A stretch of DNA of 64,000 nucleotides from Pyxidicoccus trucidator (GTDB lineage: Bacteria; Myxococcota; Myxococcia; Myxococcales; Myxococcaceae). Of the stretch, positions 17,150-25,906 are shown in pieces; position 1 is the stretch's first letter, and each line of letters opens with the position of its first letter. The position numbers and the translations under genes are program-made. Under the pieces are notes generated by a model. The model was not told the DNA's origin and searched no databases. It was given only the letters and a program-made list of their open reading frames with translations. Location of the stretch: positions 434,001 through 498,000 of the forward strand of contig NZ_JAAIXZ010000003.1 in NCBI RefSeq assembly GCF_010894435.1. Direction: 5' to 3'.

Positions 17150-18286
17150 GTGCGCCTCCTCGCGCTCAACGTCCAGGACTTCCGCAACCTCCCCCAGGTC
17201 CAGCTCTCGCCCAGCGCCCACTCCACGATTGCCGTGGGGCAGAACGGGCAGGGCAAGACGAACCTGCTGGAGGCGCTCTACTTCCTGGCCACCCTGAAGC
17301 CGCTGCGCGCGGGCCGCCTGTCGGAATTGGTCCGCTGGGGCTCGCAGGGCGCGCGGGTGACTGGCCGCTTCCTCCTCAAGGGGGCGGAGCGGGAAATCTC
17401 CGTCGAGGTCGGCGGCGGCACGCGCCAGGCCTTCGTGGACGGGAAGAAGGCCGCCAGCCTGGAGGAGTACTTCGGCGGCGTGTCCGTGGTGGCCTTCACG
17501 CCGGATGACCTGGAGGTGGTGAAGGGCGGGCCGGACTCGCGCCGGGCCTTCCTGGACCGCGCGGTGTTCAACCGCTTCCCGGCCTTCCTCCGCGAGAGCC
17601 GCGAGTACGCGCGCGCGCTGAAGAACCGCAACCGCCTGCTGCGCGACGGCCACTCGGTGGAGGCCGCCTACCTGGAGGCCTACGACGAGACGCTGGCGAA
17701 GGCCGGGGCGCGCATCTACGCGCGGCGTCGCGCGCTGATGGCGGAATTGGCGCCGCGCGCGCAGGCGACCTTCGCCTCCATTGGCCGCACGGTGGACCCG
17801 GCCGTCTACGGCTACCACCCGGCGCACCTGGGCGGCGACTTCCCCACGGCCGACGAGGCTTCACTGGCCGTGGCGCTGCGCGAGTCGCTGAACGAGCGGC
17901 TGCGGCGGGATTTGGACCGGGGCTTCACGTCGGTGGGACCGCACTCGGATGACGTGTCGGTGACGCTGGGCGGGCGCAGCGCGCGGGCCTACGCGAGCCA
18001 GGGACAGCAGCGGGCGCTGGTGCTCGGCTGGAAGATTGCTGAAATCGAGAACCTGGAGGCCTCCATGGGCTTCCTGCCGCTGCTGCTGCTGGACGACGTG
18101 TCGAGCGAGCTGGACCCGGAGCGCAACGCGTATCTGATGAACTACTTGGCGAAGAGCGGCGCGCAGGTGTTCCTCTCCACCACGGACGGCTCACTGGTGC
18201 GCGGCGCGGCGGCGGAGGACACGCTCTGGCTCTCCGTGCACGCGGGGCAGGTAGAGGTGCGGGGCGCGGAAGCCCCCGCTACCTGA
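17150..18286 (+). CDS. recF: DNA replication and repair protein RecF
   Basis: 378 residues, the usual RecF length. Walker A is GQNGQGKTN (about 30-38), the ABC-type signature region is YASQGQQRALVL, and Walker B with D-loop is LLLLDDVSSELDPER. The N-terminus LLALNVQDFRNL is family-typical. RecF is an SMC-like ATPase that helps load RecA at gaps. The GTG start follows GGAGGGGG. It is separated from dnaN by about 8.8 kb and from gyrB by about 41 kb, so the ancestral replication operon is dispersed here. Confidence 0.97.
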   Translation: MRLLALNVQDFRNLPQVQLSPSAHSTIAVGQNGQGKTNLLEALYFLATLKPLRAGRLSELVRWGSQGARVTGRFLLKGAEREISVEVGGGTRQAFVDGKKAASLEEYFGGVSVVAFTPDDLEVVKGGPDSRRAFLDRAVFNRFPAFLRESREYARALKNRNRLLRDGHSVEAAYLEAYDETLAKAGARIYARRRALMAELAPRAQATFASIGRTVDPAVYGYHPAHLGGDFPTADEASLAVALRESLNERLRRDLDRGFTSVGPHSDDVSVTLGGRSARAYASQGQQRALVLGWKIAEIENLEASMGFLPLLLLDDVSSELDPERNAYLMNYLAKSGAQVFLSTTDGSLVRGAAAEDTLWLSVHAGQVEVRGAEAPAT

Positions 18287-18289
18287 GCC

Positions 18290-18682
18290 TCACGGCGTGA
18301 CGCGCCGCCGCTGCCAGGGCCAGTGCATGTGGAAGCGCCGCGCCTGGGCTTGGGCCTTCGCCTCCTCGGGCCCCACGTGCTCGAAGAAGGGGAAGCGGAA
18401 CTCCGCCCACAGCACGCCGTACGCCACGGCGAAGAGGAACGCTCCCAGCGCCAGCCACCAGGGAGTGCTCGTCGCCATCGCCACGCCGGTCAGCACCAGC
18501 AGCGCGATGGACAGGCCCAGCGACACCTCGCGCAGCCGCTTCGACTCGCTGAAGGCCAGGCCCATGGACACCAGCGACAGGGCGAGCATCACCCACGCCA
18601 TCCAGTAGGACGTGCGCGCATACAGGTTGGCGATGCCCAGGAGGAAGAGACCGAAGCCGAATACCGCGAGTCCACCATCCAT
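18290..18682 (-). CDS. Four-helix inner-membrane protein
   Basis: 130 residues with four hydrophobic segments (about 5-22, 28-45, 54-70 and 74-92) and an amphipathic, basic C-terminus (EEAKAQAQARRFHMHWPWQRRRVTP) likely on the cytoplasmic face. No motif recognised. It converges on recF with a 3-bp gap. Confidence 0.72.
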   Translation of the reverse strand: MDGGLAVFGFGLFLLGIANLYARTSYWMAWVMLALSLVSMGLAFSESKRLREVSLGLSIALLVLTGVAMATSTPWWLALGAFLFAVAYGVLWAEFRFPFFEHVGPEEAKAQAQARRFHMHWPWQRRRVTP

Positions 18683-18958
18683 CGTGTCCTCCTCACCCGG
18701 AGCCGCCCTCGAGGAGGGAGAGAGAGCGAGGGACGGGAAGGCTCCTCGCAGGCCTCCGCGTCCTGTGCCCGGGTCTTGGATGAAAGATGCGAACCCGGGG
18801 GACGGCGGGCACTCCCCGTCACCCGCCGCCCGCCGCGTCCGACTGCTGACATGCCTGACGGACGCGGAAGCTCGCGCGGGCGGGAATGCGGTGCGCGAGG
18901 CCTGTCGCGAGCGGGGCGCACCCGCGAAGCGCGTGGACCTGGGACGTGCCGTGGGCGC

Positions 18959-18997
18959 CCACTGTCACACGCAGGCGTTCACGAGGTGTGACAGTGG
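18959..18997. repeat. Perfect 12-bp inverted repeat upstream of the mla operon
   Basis: CCACTGTCACAC (18959-18970) and GTGTGACAGTGG (18986-18997) are perfect reverse complements around a 15-nt spacer. They lie about 95 bp before the first gene of the lipid transport operon. The pair may be a regulator binding site or an RNA hairpin; it is followed by only a short T-run. The rest of the 18683-19091 gap shows no gene. Confidence 0.6.
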
Positions 18998-19091
18998 ACG
19001 TTTGGCCCGGTGAAGAACCTTGCAGGCGCGCTCCCGGTGACGCATGACTGGCCCGCACAGGGCCGGGAGAGACGACACGAATAACGGTGCC

Positions 19092-19592
19092 ATGCCGCGG
19101 ATGATGTGGGTGCTCCTGTGGGCCGTGTCCCTCGCGGGGTGCCGCCGTGTGACTTACGAGGACTCGGTGCTCACCAAGCCGGCCGTGCGCTACCGCGTGG
19201 GCAAGCTGCCCGAGCACTGGAAGCACGTGTGGCTGGAGGGCAACGACCTGGCCTTCTCCGAGGAGGGCACCGGCCGCGCGCTCTCCGTCAACGCCACCTG
19301 TGAAGGGCATGATGACCCGCCGCTGCCGGTGCTCACCCGGCACCTGCTCGCGGGCTTCACCGAGCGGCAGGAGGTGTCCCAGCAGCTCGTCCCGCTGGCC
19401 GGGCGCGAGGCGCTGCGCAGCCGTTACCTCGCGAAGATGGACGGCGTGCCGGTGCAGCTGGAGCTGGTGGTGCTGAAGAAGGACAACTGCGTGTTCGACT
19501 TCTCCTACGTGGCCCCGCCGGGGCTCGCCGAGGAGCGGCTGGCGGACTTCGAGACGCTGCTGGCCGGCTTCGAAGCGGAGCGCCGGTCATGA
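19092..19592 (+). CDS. Lipoprotein, first gene of the mla-like operon
   Basis: 166 residues from the ATG at 19092. The signal peptide ends at lipobox VSLAGC. The mature part is a single small domain (VRYRVGKLPEHWKHVWLEGNDLAF ... NATCEGHDD ... DNCVFDFSYVAPP) with two Cys that could pair. Its stop overlaps the start of mlaE by 4 bp (ATGA), so it is translated with the transporter. It may be a periplasmic lipid-handling partner, as MlaB/C-like accessory genes are absent here. That role is inferred from position. An in-frame ATG at 19044 would put a charged tail before the signal peptide. Confidence 0.8.
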   Translation: MPRMMWVLLWAVSLAGCRRVTYEDSVLTKPAVRYRVGKLPEHWKHVWLEGNDLAFSEEGTGRALSVNATCEGHDDPPLPVLTRHLLAGFTERQEVSQQLVPLAGREALRSRYLAKMDGVPVQLELVVLKKDNCVFDFSYVAPPGLAEERLADFETLLAGFEAERRS

Positions 19593-20398
19593 CGCCGCCG
19601 GTGGAGGCCGCCGCCACGGCGCCGCCGGAGGAGCGCCAGGGGCCGGTGTCGCGCGCGAAGGAGCGCCTGTCGTCTCTGGGGGACCTGGCGCTGATGTCGG
19701 GCCAGGTCTTCAGCCGCGCGGTGCGCCCGCCCTACGACTGGCGCGCGCTCGTCTACCACACGGAGTCGCTGGGGGTGCGCTCGCTGCCCATTGCGCTGCT
19801 CACCGCGACGTTCGCCGGACTCGTCATCTCATTGCAGTTCGGCTACTTCCTGGCGCGCTTCGGCGTGCAGTACACGGTGGGGCGCGTGGTGGTGCTCACG
19901 CTGTTCCGCGAGCTGGCGCCGGTGCTCACCGCGCTCACGGTGGGGGCGCGCATCGGCAGCGGCATGGCGGCGGAGCTGGGAGCCATGACGGTGACGGAGC
20001 AGGTGGACGCCATCCGCGCGCTGGGCGCGGACCCGCTGCGCAAGCTGGTGGTGCCGCGCGTGCTGGCGTGCCTGCTCGTCATGCCGGTGCTCACCGTGTT
20101 CGCGGACGTCATCGGCCTGGTCGCGGGCGCGCTGGTGGTGAACATGCAGTACGCGATTACGTTGGACCTCTTCTTCCAGGGCGCGCTGGACGCGGTGCTG
20201 CTGGTGGACTTCGTGTCCGGCGTGCTCAAGGGCGCGGTGTTCGGCGTCATCATCGGGCTGGTGGGCTGCTTCAAGGGGCTCACCGTGGAGGGCGGCACGG
20301 AGGGCGTGGGCCGCGCCACCACGCAGACGGTGGCGATTACCTCCGTGTCGGTGTGCCTGGCGGACTTCTTCATCACCAAGCTGACGCTGTACTTCTGA
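19589..20398 (+). CDS. mlaE: MlaE family lipid ABC transporter permease
   Basis: 269 residues. A soluble basic N-terminus is followed by the MlaE core: SLPIALLTATFAGLVISLQFGYFLARFG, the coupling-helix region MTVTEQVDAIRALGADPLRKLVVPRVLA, and further helices to the C-terminus TKLTLYF. MlaE dimers form the membrane channel that moves phospholipid between the inner membrane and the MCE ring. It overlaps the upstream lipoprotein gene and is followed after 6 bp by the ATPase gene. Confidence 0.94.
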   Translation: MTPPVEAAATAPPEERQGPVSRAKERLSSLGDLALMSGQVFSRAVRPPYDWRALVYHTESLGVRSLPIALLTATFAGLVISLQFGYFLARFGVQYTVGRVVVLTLFRELAPVLTALTVGARIGSGMAAELGAMTVTEQVDAIRALGADPLRKLVVPRVLACLLVMPVLTVFADVIGLVAGALVVNMQYAITLDLFFQGALDAVLLVDFVSGVLKGAVFGVIIGLVGCFKGLTVEGGTEGVGRATTQTVAITSVSVCLADFFITKLTLYF

Positions 20399-20404
20399 GG
20401 CCCC

Positions 20405-21226
20405 ATGCGTCTCGCCCGCCGCCAGGAGCCGCCCACCTTCGAGTTCCACGAGCCCGTGCCCGGCGAGCAGCTCATCCACTTCGAGCACCTGACGAAGTCG
20501 TTCGGCGCCAAGCGCGTCTATGACGACGTGGAGCTGGACGTGCGCGCGGGGGAGACGCTGGTGGTGATGGGAGGCTCGGGCACGGGCAAGAGCGTGCTGC
20601 TCAAGTGCCTCATCGGCCTGCTGCGGCCGGACTCGGGGCGCATCCGGTTCCAGGGGCATGACCTGGCGCGCTTCACGGAGGAGCAGTTCATCCCTGTGCG
20701 CCGGCACGTGGCCATGGTGTTCCAGGGCGCGGCGCTGTTCGACTCGCTGACGGTGGGGGAGAACGTGGCGTACCCGCTGCGCGAGCACTTCCCACACATG
20801 AAGGAAGACGAGGTGCGCCAGCGGGTGGCGGAGAAGCTCGCGCTGGTGAACCTGCCCGGCACGGAGGGGCTGATGCCGGCGGACCTGTCGGGCGGCATGA
20901 AGAAGCGGGTGGGGCTGGCGAGGGCCATCGCCACGGACGCGGAGGTCATCCTCTGGGACGAGCCCACCACGGGACTGGACCCCGTCACGACGCAGTCCAT
21001 CAACGCGATGATCAACTCGATGAAGACGAAGCTCGGCTGCACCTCCATCGTCGTGACGCATGACATGGTGAGCGCCTTCGCGGTGGGGGACCGGCTGGCG
21101 ATGCTGGCCAACCGGCGCATCCTCCAGGTGGGCACACCGGAGGAGATGCGGCGCTCGACGGTGCCGGAGGTGCGGGCCTTCCTGGACGCGCGCCGGGCGG
21201 AGCTCGTCCCTGGAGGCGCGTCATGA
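20405..21226 (+). CDS. mlaF: MlaF family lipid ABC transporter ATP-binding protein
   Basis: 273 residues. Walker A is GGSGTGKS (56-63), signature LSGGMKKRVGLARAIA, Walker B VILWDEPTTGLDP, with the H-loop His in VVTHDM. The LSGGM signature followed by KKR is typical of MlaF. It drives lipid transport through MlaE. Its stop overlaps mlaD by 4 bp. A 25-residue N-terminal extension precedes the usual start of the domain. Confidence 0.95.
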   Translation: MRLARRQEPPTFEFHEPVPGEQLIHFEHLTKSFGAKRVYDDVELDVRAGETLVVMGGSGTGKSVLLKCLIGLLRPDSGRIRFQGHDLARFTEEQFIPVRRHVAMVFQGAALFDSLTVGENVAYPLREHFPHMKEDEVRQRVAEKLALVNLPGTEGLMPADLSGGMKKRVGLARAIATDAEVILWDEPTTGLDPVTTQSINAMINSMKTKLGCTSIVVTHDMVSAFAVGDRLAMLANRRILQVGTPEEMRRSTVPEVRAFLDARRAELVPGGAS

Positions 21227-22497
21227 GCCTGTTCACCTCCGCCTCGGGCGAGCGCCGGCTGGCGCTGCGCGCGGGGCTCTTCGTGGCGGCGGGGCTGGCC
21301 GTCGCGGGCGTGGTGGTCTTCTTCATCGGCCAGGAGTCGCGCCTCTTCGAGCGGCAGGCCGTGTACCGGGCCTACTTCAGCAACGTGCAGGGGCTGAACG
21401 ACGAGTCCCCGGTGTGGCTCGGCGGCCTGAAGGTGGGGAAGGTGACGGGCATCTACTTCTCGCCGGACCCGAATGACCCCCGGCTGGAGGTCCGGTTCCA
21501 GGTGTCCATGAGGTACACGGACCGCGTGCGAGGGGACTCGGTGGCGCAGCTCGCGAGCATGGGCGTGCTGGGGGACAAGGCGGTGGACATCTCGCTGGGC
21601 AGTCCCACGGCGCCGCCGGTGGAGCCGGGCGGGGCGCTGAAGTCGTCAGCGGGTGGGGACCTCTCGTCGCTGCTGAATGGGGCGGGGCAGGTGATGGAGA
21701 ACTCGATTGCCATCAGCAAGACGCTGCGGGTGGCGGTGGAATCGTACGCGGACCCCGCGCTGGCGAAGGACGTGGCGCGCGGCATGTCATCGCTGCGGGC
21801 GCTGCTGGAGGAGGTGGAGAAGGGCGACGGCGTGCTGCACGCGCTCATCTACGACAAGGCCGCCGGGCGCGAGGTGCGCACGCTGCTGGCAAATGCGTCT
21901 CAGGCGGCGGTGCGGGTGGACGGCGCGGTGGGGCACCTGGAGGCGCTGCTGCGCGAGGTGCGCTCGGGCGACGGCACGGCGCACGCGCTCATCTACGGTG
22001 ACGAGGGTGCGACGGCGCTGCGCGAGCTGGGCGCGGCGGCGGGGCAACTGGCGGGGCTCATCGACGACGCGAAGAAGAGCCCGAATGGAGCGGTGCACCA
22101 GCTGGTGTACGGCGACGCGAGCGGCATGTTCGCGGACCTGGGCAGCGCGGCGGAGAACCTCAAGACGATTACGGCCACCGTGGCCAAGGGCGATGGCACG
22201 GTGGGCGGGCTCATCAGCGACCCGACGGTGTACGAGGACCTGCGCGAGGTGCTGGGGAACGTGAAGCGCAACCGCATCCTCCGCGCGCTGGTGCGGTTCT
22301 CGGTGAGCAACCGCGAGGACCTGGAGAAGATTGGCGAGCCGCAGAAGGAGGAGAAGCCCGTGGCCGGGAGTCCCGCGGCACCACCGGCGGCGAAGGTGGC
22401 TCCGGCGGTGCCGGCTGGAGGGCAGCAGGCACCGGCTCCTGCTTCGGCGACTCCGCCCTCCGCGGCGGTGGCTCCTGCGACGCCTCCGTCGCCGTAG
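21223..22497 (+). CDS. mlaD: MlaD family MCE-domain lipid-binding protein
   Basis: 424 residues. One N-terminal membrane helix (about 14-34) is followed by the MCE/MlaD domain (about 40-130) with YFSNVQGLNDESPVWLGGLKVGKV. A long helical region (about 140-370) contains repeated segments of the form GDGxxHALIYD/G (at about 205, 248 and 290), probably a needle-like coiled assembly. The C-terminus is a Pro/Ala-rich tail. MCE hexamers carry lipids across the periplasm. The helical extension is far longer than that of E. coli MlaD and resembles the bridging types such as PqiB or YebT in purpose. The gene ends 3 bp from the convergent TetR gene. Confidence 0.92.
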   Translation: MSLFTSASGERRLALRAGLFVAAGLAVAGVVVFFIGQESRLFERQAVYRAYFSNVQGLNDESPVWLGGLKVGKVTGIYFSPDPNDPRLEVRFQVSMRYTDRVRGDSVAQLASMGVLGDKAVDISLGSPTAPPVEPGGALKSSAGGDLSSLLNGAGQVMENSIAISKTLRVAVESYADPALAKDVARGMSSLRALLEEVEKGDGVLHALIYDKAAGREVRTLLANASQAAVRVDGAVGHLEALLREVRSGDGTAHALIYGDEGATALRELGAAAGQLAGLIDDAKKSPNGAVHQLVYGDASGMFADLGSAAENLKTITATVAKGDGTVGGLISDPTVYEDLREVLGNVKRNRILRALVRFSVSNREDLEKIGEPQKEEKPVAGSPAAPPAAKVAPAVPAGGQQAPAPASATPPSAAVAPATPPSP

Positions 22498-22500
22498 CCG

Positions 22501-23088
22501 CTACTTCGCCCCCAGCCCCAGCAGGACGAGCGCCCACACGCCTTCGAACGCCTTCGGCATCCCAGCGTCTCCCCACTCCGCCGCGTGCGCGGGGTTGTGG
22601 AAGCGCGTCGTCGCATCGAACACCGCCCGCGCCGCCGCCGTCGGGTCCGCCACCGTGAACTCTCCTCGCGCCACCCCATCCGTGATGATGCGCGTGAGCT
22701 GCCCCGTCAGCGAGGCCACATGCGCGGCAATCACCTCGCGCGCGTTCGCGACGAGCGCCTGGTACGTGGCGAACAGCTCCGGGTCATCCAGCGCCTTGCT
22801 CCGCTTGGCCGCAACCAACCCGTCGAACCAGCGGCGCAGGCGCTCCGGCGCCGGGCCCTCCGCCTCGGCAATCTCGGCGAGCGGCTCGGAGATGCGCCCG
22901 AGCCATTGCTCCGCCACCGCGTCACGCAGCGCCGCCTTGCTCGGGAAGTGTCGGTAGACACTGCCGTGGCTCACTCCGAGCGCACGGGCGACGTCGACCA
23001 CCGTCGCCTTGCCAGGACCGAAGCGGCGCAGCACGTCCTCCGCCGCTTCCAGGATTCGCTCGGGAGTGAGGATTGCTTCCGTCATCAT
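22501..23088 (-). CDS. TetR family transcriptional regulator
   Basis: 195 residues. The N-terminal HTH (about 8-55) reads RILEAAEDVLRRFGPGKATVVDVARALGVSHGSVYRHFPSKAAL, the classic TetR pattern. The C-terminal helical domain would bind a small ligand. It overlaps the stop of the aldo/keto reductase gene by 4 bp (23085-23088) and so is co-transcribed with it. It probably represses that operon and is induced by a substrate of the enzyme. The second Met (23085) is an alternative start. Confidence 0.93.
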   Translation of the reverse strand: MMTEAILTPERILEAAEDVLRRFGPGKATVVDVARALGVSHGSVYRHFPSKAALRDAVAEQWLGRISEPLAEIAEAEGPAPERLRRWFDGLVAAKRSKALDDPELFATYQALVANAREVIAAHVASLTGQLTRIITDGVARGEFTVADPTAAARAVFDATTRFHNPAHAAEWGDAGMPKAFEGVWALVLLGLGAK

Positions 23089-24098
23089 GCAGAAGTGCTC
23101 CGGCCACGCTCGCTGTCGAGCATCGCCATCTGGTGCTTGTCGTACCGCTCACCCGCCACCGCCTCCGGCGGCACCGCGCGCTCGATGCGCGCCAGGTCCT
23201 CCGCCGTCAGCTCCACCTGGAGCGCTCCCAGCGCCTCGGTGAGCCTGTCGCGCCGCCGCGCTCCCACGAGCGGGATGATGTTCTCCCCCCGTGACAGCAC
23301 CCACGCGATGGCCACCTGCGCCACCGTCACTCCCTTCGACTCCGCGATGCCGCGCAGCGCCTCCACCAGCTTCAGGTTCCGCTCCAGGTTGTCTCCCTGG
23401 AACCGGGGGCTGTAGTTGCGGAAGTCCCCCTGCGCGCCCGAGCGCTCCTTCGACCAGTGGCCGCTCAGCAGCCCGCGCGACAGCACGCCGTACGCCGTCA
23501 CCGCGACGCCCAGCTCCTTGCACGCCGGGAGGATGTCGGACTCGATGCCGCGCGAGAACAGCGAGTACTCAATCTGCAGGTCCGCCACCGGGTGCACCTT
23601 GTGCGCGCGGCGCAGCGTGTCCGCGCTGGCCTCGGACAGGCCCACGTGCCGGACGTACCCGGCCTTCACCAGGTCCGAGATGGCGCCCACCGTGTCTTCA
23701 ATCGGCACGTTCGGGTCCACCCGCGCGGGGCGGTACACGTCCACGTAGTCCGTGCCCAGCCGGCGCAGCGTGTACGCCAGGAAGTTCTTCACCGCCACGG
23801 GGCGCGTGTCGTAGCCCAGCCAGTCCCCCTTCGGGCCTCGCAGCGCGCCGAACTTCACGCTGATGTGCGCGCGCTCGCGGGCCCGGCCCCGGAGGGCGTC
23901 ACGAATCAGCAATTCGTTGGCGCCCATGCCGTAGAAGTCGCCCGTGTCGAGCAGGGTGATGCCCGCGTCCAGCGCGGCCTGGAGGGTGGCGATGCTCTCC
24001 GCCTCGTTCGTCGGGCCGTAGAGGTCCGACATTCCCATACAGCCAAGGCCGAGCGCCGAGACGCGAGGGCCGGTGGAACCAAGTGTGCGAGTTTTCAT
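23085..24098 (-). CDS. Aldo/keto reductase
   Basis: 337 residues from the ATG at 24098, which has a strong GGAGG 5 nt upstream; the earlier Met at 24143 would add an unlikely tail. It has the AKR start TRTLGSTGPRVSALGLGCMGMSDLYG, with catalytic Asp51 and Tyr56 in LLDTGDFYGMGANE and Lys82. At the position of the usual catalytic His the sequence reads VDVYRPARVDPN, so His is replaced, as in one known subfamily. The NADPH site is near the C-terminus (NIIPLVGARRRDRL). It reduces carbonyls in the cytoplasm. First gene of an operon with tetR. Confidence 0.92.
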   Translation of the reverse strand: MKTRTLGSTGPRVSALGLGCMGMSDLYGPTNEAESIATLQAALDAGITLLDTGDFYGMGANELLIRDALRGRARERAHISVKFGALRGPKGDWLGYDTRPVAVKNFLAYTLRRLGTDYVDVYRPARVDPNVPIEDTVGAISDLVKAGYVRHVGLSEASADTLRRAHKVHPVADLQIEYSLFSRGIESDILPACKELGVAVTAYGVLSRGLLSGHWSKERSGAQGDFRNYSPRFQGDNLERNLKLVEALRGIAESKGVTVAQVAIAWVLSRGENIIPLVGARRRDRLTEALGALQVELTAEDLARIERAVPPEAVAGERYDKHQMAMLDSERGRSTSA

Positions 24099-24127
24099 GA
24101 CGTCCTCCAGTGGGGTGCAGCCACCCT

Positions 24128-24156
24128 TGTATGTAGAACGCACTGACAGATTTCAA
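24128..24156 (-). promoter_or_regulatory. Possible promoter of the aldo/keto reductase-tetR operon
   Basis: Reading the minus strand, TTGAAA (24156-24151) is followed 17 bp later by CATACA (24133-24128), about 30 bp before the start codon, in a locally AT-rich stretch. The -10 is a poor match; TACATA at 15-bp spacing is the alternative. Confidence 0.3.
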
Positions 24157-24162
24157 TATTTG

Positions 24163-25797
24163 TTACTTGTCCGTCTCTGGGACTTCTAGTCTATCCAGTT
24201 TTTCACGGTGTGTAAGACGCATGAGCCGCGAAGCCTTCGATGCGAGTCCGGCGGGGGGCGCCACCCTGAGGAGGAAGGCGTCCCGGCTGCCCTGGGGCTC
24301 GCTGCCCGTGACGAGCGCGCCCTCGGTGTAGCCCGCCACCAGGGCATTGCCGCACGCGTCCACGGCCAGGCCCGCGACGTGGTCGTCCAGAGGCGTCCCC
24401 CGCTGCCACACCCCCAGCAGCAGGCCCTTCGCGTCGAAGCGCAGCAAGAACACATCCCTGCCGCCCTGGTGGGTGAAGCCGGGGAAGCTGCCCAGGGTGT
24501 CGCCAGCGACGTAGAGGTCACCGTTGGGCGCGCGCGCCAGCGCGGTGGCCAGCTCACTGCGCGGGGTGCCCACCTGCCGCAGCCAGCGCACGTCGCCGGA
24601 GTCCGGCTCCAGCAACGCGAGGAAGACGTCGACTTCCCCCACGACGGGCACATCGGGCTCCAGCGCCAGCTGGCTGGAGCCCGCCAGCAGCAGCTCGCCC
24701 TCCGGCGTCAGCAGCAGCTCGTCCGCCTCGGTGCCGGCGGGCGCGAGGAGCGTCGTCCAGCGGGGCGTCCCCTCCACCGCGTCCAGGCGGCGGACGAAGG
24801 CGCCGCCGGGCCCCTCGTCGTCGGAGAAGAACCTGAACCCGGAGGTGAACACGGCCTCGCCGTCGGCCGTGAGCGCGAGGCCGGTCAGTCGGTCCGGGTT
24901 GTCAATGAGCTGGGAGCGCACCCGCCAGTCCGGCGACAGGGGGCCCTCGGCCGGCTGGAGGAACCGGGCCACGAAGCCATTCTCCGCGTCCAGCATCACG
25001 CGGTTCTGGACGAACAAGTCATCGTAGCCGGCGACCACCACATGGCCCGCGGAGTCCACCGCCACCTTCAAGGGATGCTGGGGGCGCTCATCGCCGTGCT
25101 GCAGGACGCTCAGCGTGTGGCCCTCGCCCGCCAGCTCCATGAGGAAGACGTCGAACTGGCCGCCCTGGGTGTGGCCCTCCAGCGTGCCGGTGGTGCGCCC
25201 CACCACCCGCACCGTGCCGCGCTCCCGGCCACTCACCACGTGCTCCGCCGTGTCCGTCCCCGGCGTGTTGATGTCCCTCCGCCAGAGGAGTCCCCCATTG
25301 GCGGCATACCGGCGCACCACCGCACGCGAGTCACCCGACGGCTCGATATTGGTCTCGCCAATGCGGCCTCCCGAGTACCCGGTGGTGTAGATGTCGCCGT
25401 CCTCGGAGACCCAGACGGACAGCGTCTCGTCGGCGCCCGCCGTTCCATCCTGATGGTCTCCCCGCCACGGCGAGGCACAGGTCACCGGGCCTGCATCCGT
25501 CTGGCCAGCGTCGTCGCCGCCGTCCACGCCGGCATCCACCTCGCCACCAGCATCGGCGCCGGCATCCACGCCCGCATCCACCTCGCCACCAGCATCGGTG
25601 CCGGCATCCACGCCCGCATCCACCTCGCCGGCGTCGTCCGTGTCACTCCCACTGTCAACAGGGTCCACCAGTCCCGGAGGAGGCGAGCTGGCACAGCCCG
25701 CGCCGAGCACCAGCAAGACGATGACCGCCAGCACCTGCCCGCGCCACGCGACGGTGACGCCAGGGACAGGCCCGTTGTTCTCATCGCTCACCCGCAC
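24163..25797 (-). CDS. Repeat-propeller lipoprotein with Asp-Ala-Gly linker (module copy B)
   Basis: About 544 residues from a GTG at 25797, which has AGGGGGG 6 nt upstream; other in-frame starts at 25791, 25818 and 25845 are possible. Lipobox VLGAGC is followed by an acidic linker of DAG/DAGV repeats (about 40-105) and then an SBBP-type beta-propeller. Its repeats take the form ADETLSVWVSEDGDIYTTGY, NPDRLTGLALTADGEAVFTSG, EADELLLTPEGELLLAGSS and SELATALARAPNGDLYVAGD. It is homologous over its length to the lipoprotein at 30615-31982. It is last in the nine-gene exported cluster. It probably sits on the outer membrane; ligand unknown. Confidence 0.85.
   Translation of the reverse strand: MRVSDENNGPVPGVTVAWRGQVLAVIVLLVLGAGCASSPPPGLVDPVDSGSDTDDAGEVDAGVDAGTDAGGEVDAGVDAGADAGGEVDAGVDGGDDAGQTDAGPVTCASPWRGDHQDGTAGADETLSVWVSEDGDIYTTGYSGGRIGETNIEPSGDSRAVVRRYAANGGLLWRRDINTPGTDTAEHVVSGRERGTVRVVGRTTGTLEGHTQGGQFDVFLMELAGEGHTLSVLQHGDERPQHPLKVAVDSAGHVVVAGYDDLFVQNRVMLDAENGFVARFLQPAEGPLSPDWRVRSQLIDNPDRLTGLALTADGEAVFTSGFRFFSDDEGPGGAFVRRLDAVEGTPRWTTLLAPAGTEADELLLTPEGELLLAGSSQLALEPDVPVVGEVDVFLALLEPDSGDVRWLRQVGTPRSELATALARAPNGDLYVAGDTLGSFPGFTHQGGRDVFLLRFDAKGLLLGVWQRGTPLDDHVAGLAVDACGNALVAGYTEGALVTGSEPQGSRDAFLLRVAPPAGLASKASRLMRLTHREKLDRLEVPETDK
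25532..25629. repeat. 42-bp in-frame tandem repeat in lipoprotein linker
   Basis: A 42-bp unit starting GCATCCACCTCGCC is present twice (25532-25573, 25574-25615; one difference seen) and a third time partially (25616-25629). It encodes 14 residues of the acidic DAG linker, so slippage would change linker length without breaking the frame. Confidence 0.75.
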
Positions 25798-25906
25798 GCG
25801 GCACCCCCCTGCCATCATGGCCTCGCCCATTCCCATATCAGACAAACGCCCGGGGCCAGCTGCCGGCCCCGGGCGCGCGCTGTCTCCTGGGTGGAGCCAG
25901 GCCGCA

